Assembly (NCBI GenBank): GCA_046260215.1
Contig: JBHEPQ010000022.1
Span: forward strand, 1 to 14,801
Direction: 5' to 3'
From: Chromatocurvus sp046260215
Lineage (GTDB): Bacteria > Pseudomonadota > Gammaproteobacteria > Pseudomonadales > Halieaceae
DNA: 14,801 nucleotides
In this document: positions 7,717 to 14,801 of the stretch, piece after piece
Position numbering within the stretch: the first letter of the stretch is position 1
Layout of the letters: every line of letters starts with the position of its first letter
Notes under the pieces: generated by a model
Seen by the model: only the letters and a program-made list of their open reading frames with translations
What the model was told of the DNA's origin: nothing
The model's database searches: none
Made by a program: the position numbers and the translations under genes

Positions 7717-8451
7717 ATGCGAGACGACCTGCGACCCTATTGGGTCAAAAAAAGCTACCTGCGCCTGCGTAAAGCCTACAGTGAGTATTTTCTGCGGCCG
7801 GAATGCGCGTCTCTGGGTACGCACGCCACTTTCATGAAGCCCTGGTACGTGAAGATCTCCGGGCCGAATATCCACATCGGAAGCTGCTTTACCGCGATAG
7901 CGGAACCCATGCACCGGGTTGAAATCGGTGTCTGGGGTCGCGATTCCGGCGCCGGTCGGGTGCATATCGGCGACTGTGTCCTGATGAGCCCCGGCAGCCG
8001 CATCAGCGCCAGCGACGACATCCGGATCGGCGACGGCAGCATGCTCGCAAATGGCGTCTATATTACCGACTCTGACTGGCACGGCGTGTACGACCGCACG
8101 TCGCGCGACCCGCGGATAACACCGGTGCGGATCGGGCGAAATGTCTGGCTGGGGGACCACGCCACGGTGCTGAAGGGTGTCACGATCGGTGACAATTCGA
8201 TAATCGGCGCGGGCGCGGTGGTCGCCCGGGATGTCCCGGCCGATGTGATCGTCGCCGGGAATCCGGCGCAGGTCGTGCGCGAGCTCGACCCGTCGATTCC
8301 CTTGCGCACGCGCATGGACTACTTCGCCGATCCGGAGGGTATGGCCGCATTCTTCGACGCCGTTGACCGGGAGGTTCTGGGACAGAATTCGCTTTTTCGG
8401 TGGCTGCTGGCGGCGGTGTATCCACGTTCGCGCGGCAGGCTCTCTGACTAA
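7717..8451 (+). CDS. Hexapeptide-repeat (LbH) acyltransferase
   Basis: This is a 244-residue acyltransferase of the left-handed beta-helix superfamily, in the maltose/galactoside O-acetyltransferase and WcaF/WbbJ group. Hexapeptide turns run from about residue 50 to 190 (IHIGSC, VHIGDC, IRIGDG, VRIGRN, VTIGDN). The likely catalytic histidine is H122 in DSDWHG, the place of the xapD-type active-site His. GNPAQVV at 181-187 is the usual end of the CoA-binding helix. The acceptor (sugar, lipid or other) cannot be read from sequence. The ATG at 7717 has AGGAG at 7699-7703, a long 13-base spacing. The frame stays open to an ATG at 7609, but that extension runs through the tandem repeat and is poor protein. 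The TAA overlaps the srkA stop on the other strand. It has no same-strand neighbour. Confidence 0.85.
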   Translation: MRDDLRPYWVKKSYLRLRKAYSEYFLRPECASLGTHATFMKPWYVKISGPNIHIGSCFTAIAEPMHRVEIGVWGRDSGAGRVHIGDCVLMSPGSRISASDDIRIGDGSMLANGVYITDSDWHGVYDRTSRDPRITPVRIGRNVWLGDHATVLKGVTIGDNSIIGAGAVVARDVPADVIVAGNPAQVVRELDPSIPLRTRMDYFADPEGMAAFFDAVDREVLGQNSLFRWLLAAVYPRSRGRLSD

Positions 8452-9428
8452 AGCAGCTGCAGCGGCGGTTCGTCCAGTGCGCCCAGCTGCTCCCGCAGCT
8501 CCAGCACATGATCTGCCCAGTAGCGTTCGGTATTGAACCAGGGGAAACTGCGCGGGAACGCCGGGTCGTCCCAGCGCCGCCCCAGCCATGCCGCGTAGCG
8601 CACGATACGCATGGTGCGCAGCGCCTCCAGCCAGCGCAGCTGTCGCGGGTCGAAGTCGCCGAACTCATCGTAGCCGGCGACGATTTCCGAAAGCTGCAGC
8701 TGACGTTCGTGACGTTCCCCGCTCAGCATCATCCACAGGTCCTGGATGGCCGGCGCCATGCAGCAGTCGTCCAGATCGACAAAGTGCGCGCAATCATCCC
8801 GCCAGAGTATGTTGCCCACGTGACAGTCGCCGTGGGTGCGGATGAGGTCGCTGGTGTCCACGTCACGCCACAGGGGCAGGATACGGTCGATCAGATCACG
8901 GGTGAGGGTGGCGTAGGCCTCGCGCAGATAATCCGGAATAAAGTGCGCCAGCAGGAAGTCGCGGTTATCGACCAGCATGTCCTGCGGGTGCATGACCGGA
9001 CGCTGCGCAAAGGTGGCCGCCGAACCGACCCGATGAATACGGCCGATAGTGCGACCCAGTACCAGCAGGTTGTCAAGGTTATCGAGTTCCGGCGGATAGC
9101 CACCGCGGCGGGGAAACAGCGCGAACAGAAAGCCCTCGAATTCGTGCAGCGTGTTGCCGTCGGCATTCGCCAGCGGCGCGATCACCGAAATATCGGCATC
9201 CACGAGCTCGCGGGAAAATCGGTGCTCTTCCTCGATCTGGTCCCGCCGCCAGCGTCCGGGTCGATAGAACTTGGCGATTAGCGGAGACGCATCCTCGATG
9301 CCGACCTGATAGACGCGGTTCTCGTAGCTGTTGAGCGCCAACAGTCGGGCGTCGCTGTAAAAGCCGGCAGACTCAACTGCCTGGATGATGGCGTCGGGGG
9401 TCAGTGCGTCGTAGGGATGACTGTGCAT
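8448..9428 (-). CDS. srkA: Stress response kinase A (YihE/RdoA family)
   Basis: This is a 326-residue kinase of the choline-kinase/APH fold. In E. coli the homolog is a Ser/Thr kinase linked to Cpx envelope stress and protection from death pathways. It aligns well to recalled E. coli SrkA. Visible motifs are LNSYENRVYQ (32-41, the ATP loop region), the lysine K53 in IAKFYRP, the catalytic loop HGDCHVGNI (199-207, with D201 and N206) and the metal-binding FVDLDD (216-221, D218). The C-terminus ends EPPLQLL, as in the family. The frame extends to 9578 but that part overlaps comF, so I used the ATG at 9428, where the family begins. It lies 28 bp after comF on the same strand, so co-transcription is likely. 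The stop overlaps the convergent acyltransferase stop. Confidence 0.95.
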   Translation of the reverse strand: MHSHPYDALTPDAIIQAVESAGFYSDARLLALNSYENRVYQVGIEDASPLIAKFYRPGRWRRDQIEEEHRFSRELVDADISVIAPLANADGNTLHEFEGFLFALFPRRGGYPPELDNLDNLLVLGRTIGRIHRVGSAATFAQRPVMHPQDMLVDNRDFLLAHFIPDYLREAYATLTRDLIDRILPLWRDVDTSDLIRTHGDCHVGNILWRDDCAHFVDLDDCCMAPAIQDLWMMLSGERHERQLQLSEIVAGYDEFGDFDPRQLRWLEALRTMRIVRYAAWLGRRWDDPAFPRSFPWFNTERYWADHVLELREQLGALDEPPLQLL

Positions 9429-9444
9429 GAGAGAACCTGATGAG

Positions 9445-9454
9445 CTATCGATAG
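9445..9454. repeat. Ten-base perfect palindrome between comF and srkA
   Basis: CTATCGATAG is its own reverse complement and lies in the 28 bp gap between the two genes. It could be a small operator or a chance match; nothing else supports either. Confidence 0.3.
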
Positions 9455-9456
9455 GA

Positions 9457-10191
9457 TCACCCGATGCCCGAAAAAGGAGCAGGGGTACGTGCCAGGCACC
9501 AGACGTCCACGACGCTGGCGCCGCCGGCGTGCAGGACTCTGGACGCCGCATCGGCAGTCGCCCCGGTGGTGCACACATCGTCTACCAACGCGACGCGGAG
9601 GTTGTCACAGCTCCCCCTGAGAGTAAAGGCGCCGATGGCATTGTCGCCGCGTCCGCTGGCGCCCAGACCCGCCTGGACCCGGGCTGGACGACGGCGCTGT
9701 AAAAGCCCGGACACCATCTGCCCTGAATGCAGCTGCGGGTGGTTCGCCACCAGATAGCCTGCCAGCAGCTCAGCCTGGTTGAACCCCCGTCGCAACAGCC
9801 TGCGCCAGTGCAGTGGCACGGGTACAAGGATATCCGGCAGCGGCCCGGGGCGGGCATGCGCAAGCCACAGCTCGCCCAGCAGCGGTGTTAAACTGTGGGA
9901 CCCCGCGTACTTCCAGCGACTAATCAGGTGCGCGAGCGCCGTGTCGTAGACAAAGGGTGCGACCACGCGATCAAAGTCGAAGCTGGCCTCCTGGCAGGCG
10001 ATGCACAGGTTTGCGTCAGGGTAGGGCTCGCGCAGGGGCAGGGCACAGCAGGCGCAGGCCATCGTGTTGGGCACCAGTGACCGCTCACAGTAACGGCACA
10101 GGGGAATCTCGCGTTCTGCAGGCTGCGTGCAAAGCGCGCAGGTCTGGGGGAAGAGTCCGTCAAGTAGCGCGCGACCTAACATGCCAACCAT
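9457..10191 (-). CDS. comF: ComF/GntX-family phosphoribosyltransferase-like protein
   Basis: This is a 244-residue ComF-family protein. Relatives work in DNA uptake by natural competence (ComF) or in gluconate-related growth (GntX); the biochemical reaction is not settled. The N-terminus carries zinc-ribbon-type cysteines: C18/C21, C32/C35, C46/C48/C49 and C63/C66. The C-terminal half is a type I phosphoribosyltransferase domain with PVPLHWRRLLRRGFNQA (about 124-140) and the PRPP loop VALVDDVCTTGAT (200-212). The start at 10191 has AGGTG four to five bases upstream, though that site is inside a hairpin; an ATG three codons later is possible. srkA follows after 28 bp. The two upstream hairpins suggest control in the leader. 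Confidence 0.92.
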   Translation of the reverse strand: MVGMLGRALLDGLFPQTCALCTQPAEREIPLCRYCERSLVPNTMACACCALPLREPYPDANLCIACQEASFDFDRVVAPFVYDTALAHLISRWKYAGSHSLTPLLGELWLAHARPGPLPDILVPVPLHWRRLLRRGFNQAELLAGYLVANHPQLHSGQMVSGLLQRRRPARVQAGLGASGRGDNAIGAFTLRGSCDNLRVALVDDVCTTGATADAASRVLHAGGASVVDVWCLARTPAPFSGIG

Positions 10192-10192
10192 T

Positions 10193-10212
10193 CTGCACCT
10201 AATGCGGTGCAG
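10193..10212 (-). promoter_or_regulatory. Hairpin covering the comF ribosome binding site
   Basis: CTGCACC (10193-10199) and GGTGCAG (10206-10212) form a perfect 7 bp inverted repeat with a 6-base loop. On the comF transcript the 3' arm contains AGGTG, the only Shine-Dalgarno-like sequence, and ends one base before the ATG. Folding would hide the ribosome site. It could instead be a DNA operator, as the symmetry fits either. Confidence 0.55.
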
Positions 10213-10219
10213 CTGAGCA

Positions 10220-10243
10220 CGCTGCTTTTCATCAGAAGCAGCG
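10220..10243 (-). promoter_or_regulatory. Second strong hairpin in the comF leader
   Basis: CGCTGCTT (10220-10227) and AAGCAGCG (10236-10243) form a perfect 8 bp stem. A G-U and an A-U pair can extend it to ten pairs around a four-base loop. It lies 7 bases from the ribosome-site hairpin. There is no T-run on either side, so it is not a standard intrinsic terminator. Confidence 0.5.
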
Positions 10244-10342
10244 CCAGTTGCTTGTGCCTGGACGGAACCTGGGGGTCATCCTGGGATCGGGACCTGCCGC
10301 AGCTGGTGGTGATCGAGGGCGTAAAGTCCCTTTCGCCACGCC

Positions 10343-10370
10343 TTGTGATGCGCGGCTTTTGCGCTATACT
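10343..10370 (+). promoter_or_regulatory. Sigma70-like promoter for the acyl-CoA dehydrogenase
   Basis: TTGTGA (10343-10348, four of six to TTGACA) and TATACT (10365-10370, five of six to TATAAT) are 16 bp apart. They point at the acyl-CoA dehydrogenase, leaving an untranslated leader of about 60 bases. It is the best -35/-10 pair I found in the window. Confidence 0.6.
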
Positions 10371-10436
10371 CCGCGCCAGTGTAAACGCTGGACACATAGC
10401 GCCGCCGGCAGCGTCCTACGGCCGCAGGAGAAAACC

Positions 10437-12233
10437 ATGCCGCAATACAAAGCCCCCCAGCGTGATATCGGGTTCGTGCTCAATGATGTGCTTGGAAGCG
10501 ATGAGGTGTATGCCGGTCTGCCCGGCTACGAAGACGCCACCTCCGATCTGATGGCAGCGATCATTGGCGAGGGTGCAAAATTTGCCGAAAACGTGCTCTC
10601 CCCCCTGAATCAGACCGGCGACGAGGAAGGCTGCCACTGGACCGAGGACGCTGTGAAAACCCCGGTAGGGTTCCCCGAAGCCTATCGTCAGTTTGTGGAA
10701 AATGGCTGGCCGGCAATGTCTGCGGAGCCCGAGTTCGGCGGCCAGGGCATGCCCAACCTGCTGGGCATCGTTATCAACGAGATGATCGGCACGGCCAACT
10801 GGTCCTGGCTGATGTATCCGGGCCTGTCCCACGGCTGCATCAAGACGCTGGAGGCCCACGGCAGCGACGAGCAGAAAGCGCGCTATCTGCCGAGGCTGGT
10901 GGCCGGCGAATGGACGGGCACGATGTGTCTGACAGAGTCCCAGTGCGGCTCCGACCTCGGCCTGCTGCGCACAAAGGCCGAGCCGCAGCCCGACGGCAGC
11001 TATGCCATTACCGGCACCAAGATCTTTATTTCTGCCGGCGATCACGACATGGCTGACAACATCGTGCATATCGTTCTGGCGCGCCTGCCGGGTGCGCCCG
11101 AGGGCACCAAGGGCATCTCGCTCTTCGTGGTCCCGAAATTCAATGTCGATCAGGATAGCGTGATCGGTGAGCGCAATGCCGTGCACTGTGCCTCCATCGA
11201 GAAGAAAATGGGGATCAAAGCCTCCGCCACCTGCGTCATGAACTTTGACGGCGCCCGGGGCTACCTGGTCGGCGAACCCAATCGTGGCCTCAACCTCATG
11301 TTCACGTTCATGAACACGGCGCGCATCGGCACGGCGGTACAGGGTCTCGCGCATGCCGAGCTCTCCTACCAGGGCGCACTGGAATATGCCCGGGAGCGCC
11401 TTGCCATGCGCAGTCTCAGCGGCGCGAAAAACCCCGATGGGCCCGCTGACCCGATTATCGTGCATCCCGATGTGCGCCGCATGCTGCTGACACAGAAGGC
11501 CTTCGCCGAAGGCAGTCGCGCGATGCTGTATTACCTGGCGCAGCTCGGAGACATCGTCGACCGCTCCGAAGACACTGAGCGGGTAAAGATGGCGGACGAC
11601 CTTATGGCGCTGCTGACCCCGATTGCCAAGGCTTTTGTTACCGAGGTGGGGTACGAAGCAGCGAATCACGGCGTGCAGATCTACGGCGGCCACGGCTTTA
11701 TCCGCGAGTGGGGTATGGAGCAGATTGTTCGCGATGCCCGCATCGCCATGCTGTACGAAGGCACCACGGGAATTCAGGCGCTGGACCTGATCGGCCGCAA
11801 GGTGCTGGGCTCCGGGGGCAAGCTGCTGATGGGCTTCACGCAGCTGCTTGATGATTTCTGTCAGGCCAATCCGAGTGACGCCGACGCGCGCTATATCGAG
11901 CCGCTGGCCGCCTACAAGGATGAGTGGCTTGAGATGTCACTGCAGATCGGCGAAAAGGCGATGCAGAATCCCGACGAGGCCGGTGCCGCCGCCGTGGATT
12001 ATCTGATGTACAGCGGTTATGTCACGCTGGCCTATTTCTGGGCGAGGATGGCGGTGGTTGCACGGGAGAAGATCGGGGCGGGTGAGCGTGATAGCGCCTT
12101 CTTTGAAGCGAAGCTGATGACTGCGAGTTTCTATTTCGATCGTCTGCTGCCGCGGGCGCAGGCACATCGGCAGGCGCTGCTGTCCGGTGCCGATAACCTG
12201 ATGGACATGCCCGAGGCGCTGTTCGCGGTCTAA
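10437..12233 (+). CDS. Acyl-CoA dehydrogenase (long, FadE/DmdC type)
   Basis: This is an FAD flavoenzyme that puts a trans-2 double bond into an acyl-CoA, the first step of a beta-oxidation round. At 598 residues it belongs to the ~600-residue class with an extra C-terminal domain, like pseudomonad FadE proteins and DmdC (3-methylmercaptopropionyl-CoA dehydrogenase). The N-terminus MPQYKAPQRD is typical. Signature 1 is MCLTESQCGSD (163-173), signature 2 spans 414-435 (IYGGHGFIREWG), and the catalytic base is E441 in LYEGTTGIQ. The acyl-CoA_dh_C extension covers about 470-598. Substrate (fatty acyl or sulfur compound) cannot be decided here. The start at 10437 has AGGAG at 10426-10430, six bases away; the open frame back to 10248 runs through the promoter and was rejected. 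It stands alone on its strand. Confidence 0.95.
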   Translation: MPQYKAPQRDIGFVLNDVLGSDEVYAGLPGYEDATSDLMAAIIGEGAKFAENVLSPLNQTGDEEGCHWTEDAVKTPVGFPEAYRQFVENGWPAMSAEPEFGGQGMPNLLGIVINEMIGTANWSWLMYPGLSHGCIKTLEAHGSDEQKARYLPRLVAGEWTGTMCLTESQCGSDLGLLRTKAEPQPDGSYAITGTKIFISAGDHDMADNIVHIVLARLPGAPEGTKGISLFVVPKFNVDQDSVIGERNAVHCASIEKKMGIKASATCVMNFDGARGYLVGEPNRGLNLMFTFMNTARIGTAVQGLAHAELSYQGALEYARERLAMRSLSGAKNPDGPADPIIVHPDVRRMLLTQKAFAEGSRAMLYYLAQLGDIVDRSEDTERVKMADDLMALLTPIAKAFVTEVGYEAANHGVQIYGGHGFIREWGMEQIVRDARIAMLYEGTTGIQALDLIGRKVLGSGGKLLMGFTQLLDDFCQANPSDADARYIEPLAAYKDEWLEMSLQIGEKAMQNPDEAGAAAVDYLMYSGYVTLAYFWARMAVVAREKIGAGERDSAFFEAKLMTASFYFDRLLPRAQAHRQALLSGADNLMDMPEALFAV

Positions 12234-12287
12234 GCGTGTAGGTGTTGCATTACTGCGCTGTGTCGGCGCCCCGTTGAAAGCGACAGG
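12234..12287. other. Short convergent intergenic gap
   Basis: These 54 bases separate the acyl-CoA dehydrogenase stop from the stop of the gene on the other strand. I see no hairpin with a T-run, so no intrinsic terminator is called. Confidence 0.6.
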
Positions 12288-13046
12288 TTAGAGCAGTGCC
12301 CGCGAGCAGATAGCGCGGGTATCGTGCGCTTCACCCAGGGCCTCCAGCGCCAGATACAGTGTAATCAGGTAAAAGCCGACAAACACAAAGTCGCTGTGCA
12401 GTTTGTAATCATGCTCGACGAAAAACCGGAACAGTTCGTCGAAGGACTGGCGAAAGTCCTCGATGCGGAAGTGCTGCGCGCGCTGGTCCATGCCGAAGTG
12501 CTGTTTCAGCAGGCCCTTGAGTTCCGTGGCTTCAGCGTCGCCAAGGCCGGGCTTCAGCATGCCCATCTGTAGTAGCGCGGCCTCGAACGCGGCGTCGTCG
12601 GCGCTGTAGAAGGATCGATACAGCGCCAGCATGCCGCCGCGAAATTCCGGTCGCAGGCGAATCCAGAGGCCATTCGGCTGATACAGTAATTCATCTTCCT
12701 GCGCGGCGAAGCGCGACGGCCGCAAATCCAGAAACAGGCCGTCCTCCAGCAGCCACTGGCTGAAATAGAAACCCAGCAGTGCGTTACCCAGCTTCTTGCG
12801 CCGGCGCGGCGGTGATACCTTGTCAAGCGCCACGCCGTCGTCGAGATCGCGCACCAGCGTCACGCTGTCGATTGCATCTTCCACTGTCCGGCTCAGTCGG
12901 GAGACACCGCGCCCGGTTACCATCTGCACGCTCATTGCGCGCATGGCCGACAGCAGCGGTCGCCATTCCACGGCGTCCCAGCCGCTGGCCGGCACAAAGC
13001 TGGCCAGTTCGCGGAGTTCCGCGGGAATGAATCCCGGCAGCTTCAT
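12288..13046 (-). CDS. Degenerate AarF/ABC1/UbiB-like C-lobe protein
   Basis: A 252-residue protein of unknown function. I see no signal peptide, but a hydrophobic segment lies near the C-terminus (about 219-238). It reads as the C-terminal lobe of an AarF/ABC1/UbiB atypical kinase. VTLVRDLDDGVAL (62-74) fits the hinge usually like VLVMEWIDGVPL. LLEDGLFLDLRPSRF (99-113) fits DGFFHADxHPGN with the His, Gly and Asn replaced. DFG is absent after NGLWIRLRPEF. ALYRSFYSADDAAFEAALLQMGM (141-163) and the last 50 residues match the helical tail. The N-lobe, with the KxGQ motif, is absent; full members have about 430-550 residues. I infer a pseudokinase. The ATG overlaps the upstream stop (ATGA), with GGAG at 13055-13058, eight bases away, implying translational coupling. 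The frame runs back to 13178 inside the SDR gene and was rejected. Confidence 0.7.
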   Translation of the reverse strand: MKLPGFIPAELRELASFVPASGWDAVEWRPLLSAMRAMSVQMVTGRGVSRLSRTVEDAIDSVTLVRDLDDGVALDKVSPPRRRKKLGNALLGFYFSQWLLEDGLFLDLRPSRFAAQEDELLYQPNGLWIRLRPEFRGGMLALYRSFYSADDAAFEAALLQMGMLKPGLGDAEATELKGLLKQHFGMDQRAQHFRIEDFRQSFDELFRFFVEHDYKLHSDFVFVGFYLITLYLALEALGEAHDTRAICSRALL

Positions 13047-14527
13047 GATTTTTGCTCCACGCGGGCATCTGCGCCTGACTGCATATCCGACTCCGCCCTG
13101 CGTGCAATGGCGCGTGTCCAGCCGCGAAACAGGAACAGGTGTGCCGGCACCAGCACATACCAGTAGGCCAGGCCCCACACGCCCCGCGGGTGCCAGTAAG
13201 CTGTGATATCGAGTCGGGTCTGGCCATCCGCCATGGGCTCGATGTCGAACTCGAGCACGCCCGAGCCTGGTGCCTTGAGGCCAAAATACAGTGTGAGATG
13301 TTCCTCGGGGCGGATGCCGATCACAGTCCAGTAGTCGATCGTGTCACCCAGGCGCAGGTGGTCGGGGTCGCGCCGGCCGCGGGTGAAGCCGGTGCCGCCC
13401 AGGCACCAGTCGATGAATTCGCGCAGGGTCCAGAGGAAGTTCATGTAGTAATAGCGATTGCGGCCGCCGATGCGTGATACATGCCGCCACACGGCCTCTG
13501 GCGTGGCGTTGACGACCGCGCTGCCGCTGGCTTTCTTGGCATAGAAGGCGGTGTCGTGGCGGAAGCCGCGCTGGGCAAACGCGCCCTCGTTCCAGCGCGC
13601 TGCCACCGTGTGGTCCCGCTCGGCGGCGTAGGCAGCGGCAATGGCCTCGCGCACCGTGAGCAGCTTCTGGGGTATCAGGCGGCGCAGTACAGCGTCATCC
13701 GCGCTGAAGTCGTGGCGTAGGCCGCTGATCAGGGCCCGCGCCACCGGCGCGGGTACGGCGGTGGTCAGGCCCAGCCAATACGACGACAGGCGCGGCGTCA
13801 GTACCGGTACGGGAATAATGCGCGGCTCGCGTTTGCCGGCAATCTCTGCCATCCAGCGCATCATCCGGTCATAGCTGACCTGTTCAGGCCCGGCGGCGTC
13901 CAGAATTGCCCCTGCGGTTTCGTCGATCGCGGGCACTTCGATGAGGTAGTGCAGCAGGTTGTCCAGGGCGATGGGCGGCGATTTTGCACGCACCCAGCGC
14001 GGCGTTACCATCAGGGGCAGATTCAGTGCGAGATCGCGCATCACCTCAAACGCCGCCGAGCCGGCGCCGATGATAATGCCCGCGCGGAGCTCGGTAACCG
14101 GCACGCTACCCCGGCGCAGCACCTCGCCGGTGTCCCGGCGCGAGGGGATGTGCACGCCGCTGGCGTCATCCGGCACCAGGCCCCCGAGATAGACGATACG
14201 CCTGACCCTGGCGTTTGCCGCTGCCTGTGCAAAGTTTTCTGCCGCCTCCAGATCCAGGCTGGCAAAGCGCCTGCCGGAGGCCATGGAGTGCACCAGGTAA
14301 TACGCGGTATCGATATCGGCCAGCGCCGCGGGCAGGCTGGCGGGCTCCAGGGCATCCGCCTGCACCAGCTCTACGCCCTCCCATGCGCGCGCCTCAAGTA
14401 CTTCGACGCTGCGCGCCGCGGCCCTGACCGGGGTGTCGCGCCCCGCAAGTCGGGGCACGAGATTGCTGCCGATGTAGCCGCTGGCGCCGAATACCAGGGC
14501 GCGTCCGGGTGTTGTAGCTGGCTGCAA
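13043..14527 (-). CDS. YbjT-like SDR oxidoreductase with DUF2867 domain
   Basis: A 494-residue protein closely resembling E. coli YbjT (about 476), whose function is unknown. The N-terminal half is an atypical short-chain dehydrogenase domain related to the NDUFA9 group, with the dinucleotide motif GASGYIG at 14-20 and a conserved block ELRAGIIIGAGSAAFEVMRD (146-165). The usual YxxxK catalytic pair is not evident. From about residue 325 the protein matches the DUF2867 part (YYYMNFLWTLRE, LTLYFGLKAPGSG, TAYWHPRG, PAHLFLFRGW), probably a START/SRPBCC-like lipid or ligand pocket. The start is TTG at 14525-14527, chosen because a full AGGAGG lies six bases upstream and the Rossmann motif begins soon after. 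The stop overlaps the next ATG by four bases. A NAD(P)-dependent role on a hydrophobic substrate is an inference. Confidence 0.88.
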   Translation of the reverse strand: MQPATTPGRALVFGASGYIGSNLVPRLAGRDTPVRAAARSVEVLEARAWEGVELVQADALEPASLPAALADIDTAYYLVHSMASGRRFASLDLEAAENFAQAAANARVRRIVYLGGLVPDDASGVHIPSRRDTGEVLRRGSVPVTELRAGIIIGAGSAAFEVMRDLALNLPLMVTPRWVRAKSPPIALDNLLHYLIEVPAIDETAGAILDAAGPEQVSYDRMMRWMAEIAGKREPRIIPVPVLTPRLSSYWLGLTTAVPAPVARALISGLRHDFSADDAVLRRLIPQKLLTVREAIAAAYAAERDHTVAARWNEGAFAQRGFRHDTAFYAKKASGSAVVNATPEAVWRHVSRIGGRNRYYYMNFLWTLREFIDWCLGGTGFTRGRRDPDHLRLGDTIDYWTVIGIRPEEHLTLYFGLKAPGSGVLEFDIEPMADGQTRLDITAYWHPRGVWGLAYWYVLVPAHLFLFRGWTRAIARRAESDMQSGADARVEQKS

Positions 14528-14801
14528 AATTTGCCTCCTGATTTTCCTGAAACGTTATGATAGCGCAGAGCGATGGCGTCGATTGCGAGCGCTGGCGGGC
14601 GGGGACGACTGCAACGCACCATGTCTCAGGCGCCCCGGGCAGGATCGCAGGATCGATGCTCTCGTCAAAAAGTCAAAGAGGCCACTGTCCTCCCTGACCC
14701 TGCCGTATAGCTCTGTTTTCAGGCAATGGTCTTTTTGCATTATGCTGCGCTGCCTTTTTTGTCGGTGGCGGAGTGCAGTGTACCGGGCTTTTTATCATCA
14801 G
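14528..14801. other. Intergenic region to the window edge, no gene supported
   Basis: These 274 bases hold the leader and promoter of the SDR gene. A weak -10-like TATCAT lies on the - strand at 14562-14557, with no good -35. The CAGGATCG octamer occurs twice in tandem (14640-14655). The last 60 bases are richer in T (TTTTTT at 14755-14760), with weak promoter-like boxes on the + strand near 14716-14746 that may serve a gene beyond the edge. A 61-codon - strand frame here looks like noise. Confidence 0.5.
14534..14539 (-). promoter_or_regulatory. Shine-Dalgarno AGGAGG fixing a TTG start
   Basis: On the - strand AGGAGG is followed by six bases and then TTG at 14527-14525. No ATG or GTG in the frame lies at a better distance, so this site decides the uncommon TTG start of the SDR gene. 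Confidence 0.75.

Noticed and set aside
10248..10436. An upstream ATG that would add 63 residues to the acyl-CoA dehydrogenase
   Set aside because: It would cover the likely promoter, while the ATG at 10437 has AGGAG at ideal spacing and the expected MPQYKAP start.
14555..14740. A 61-codon - strand frame upstream of the SDR gene
   Set aside because: No Shine-Dalgarno, no recognisable motif, Arg/Ser-rich composition typical of chance frames, and it occupies the expected promoter region.

Overview
This window looks like chromosome of a GC-rich, probably marine, gammaproteobacterium. The closest group by gene content may be Halieaceae/Cellvibrionales or pseudomonad-like lineages; this is inferred from protein resemblance and the gltB-gltD-hemE order, with no database check. 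Coding density is very high. No rRNA, tRNA, CRISPR array, insertion sequence, prophage or convincing intrinsic terminator is visible.

Layout. (1) Positions 3-6027, + strand: gltB (5' end outside the window), gltD and hemE, tightly spaced and probably one operon. It makes glutamate from glutamine and 2-oxoglutarate and carries a late tetrapyrrole-pathway enzyme. (2) 6066-7578, - strand: a TrmB-like methyltransferase followed by serine acetyltransferase cysE. (3) 7579-7716: a divergent intergenic gap filled mostly by five tandem 13-14 nt repeats ending one base from the methyltransferase ATG. (4) 7717-8451, + strand: a single hexapeptide-repeat acyltransferase, whose stop codon overlaps the stop of the convergent srkA. 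(5) 8448-10191, - strand: comF then srkA. The comF leader has two consecutive hairpins, the nearer one covering its Shine-Dalgarno. (6) 10365-12233, + strand: a FadE/DmdC-type acyl-CoA dehydrogenase behind a good sigma70-like promoter. (7) 12288-14527, - strand: a two-gene unit of a YbjT-like atypical SDR with a DUF2867 C-terminal part (TTG start), translationally coupled (ATGA overlap) to a 252-residue protein. That protein reads as the C-lobe of an AarF/ABC1/UbiB kinase-like protein without its catalytic residues. (8) 14528-14801: non-coding to the window edge.

Most of the window is housekeeping metabolism. The parts most worth a second look are the SDR plus degenerate ABC1 pair, the tandem repeat in the methyltransferase leader, and the paired hairpins before comF.
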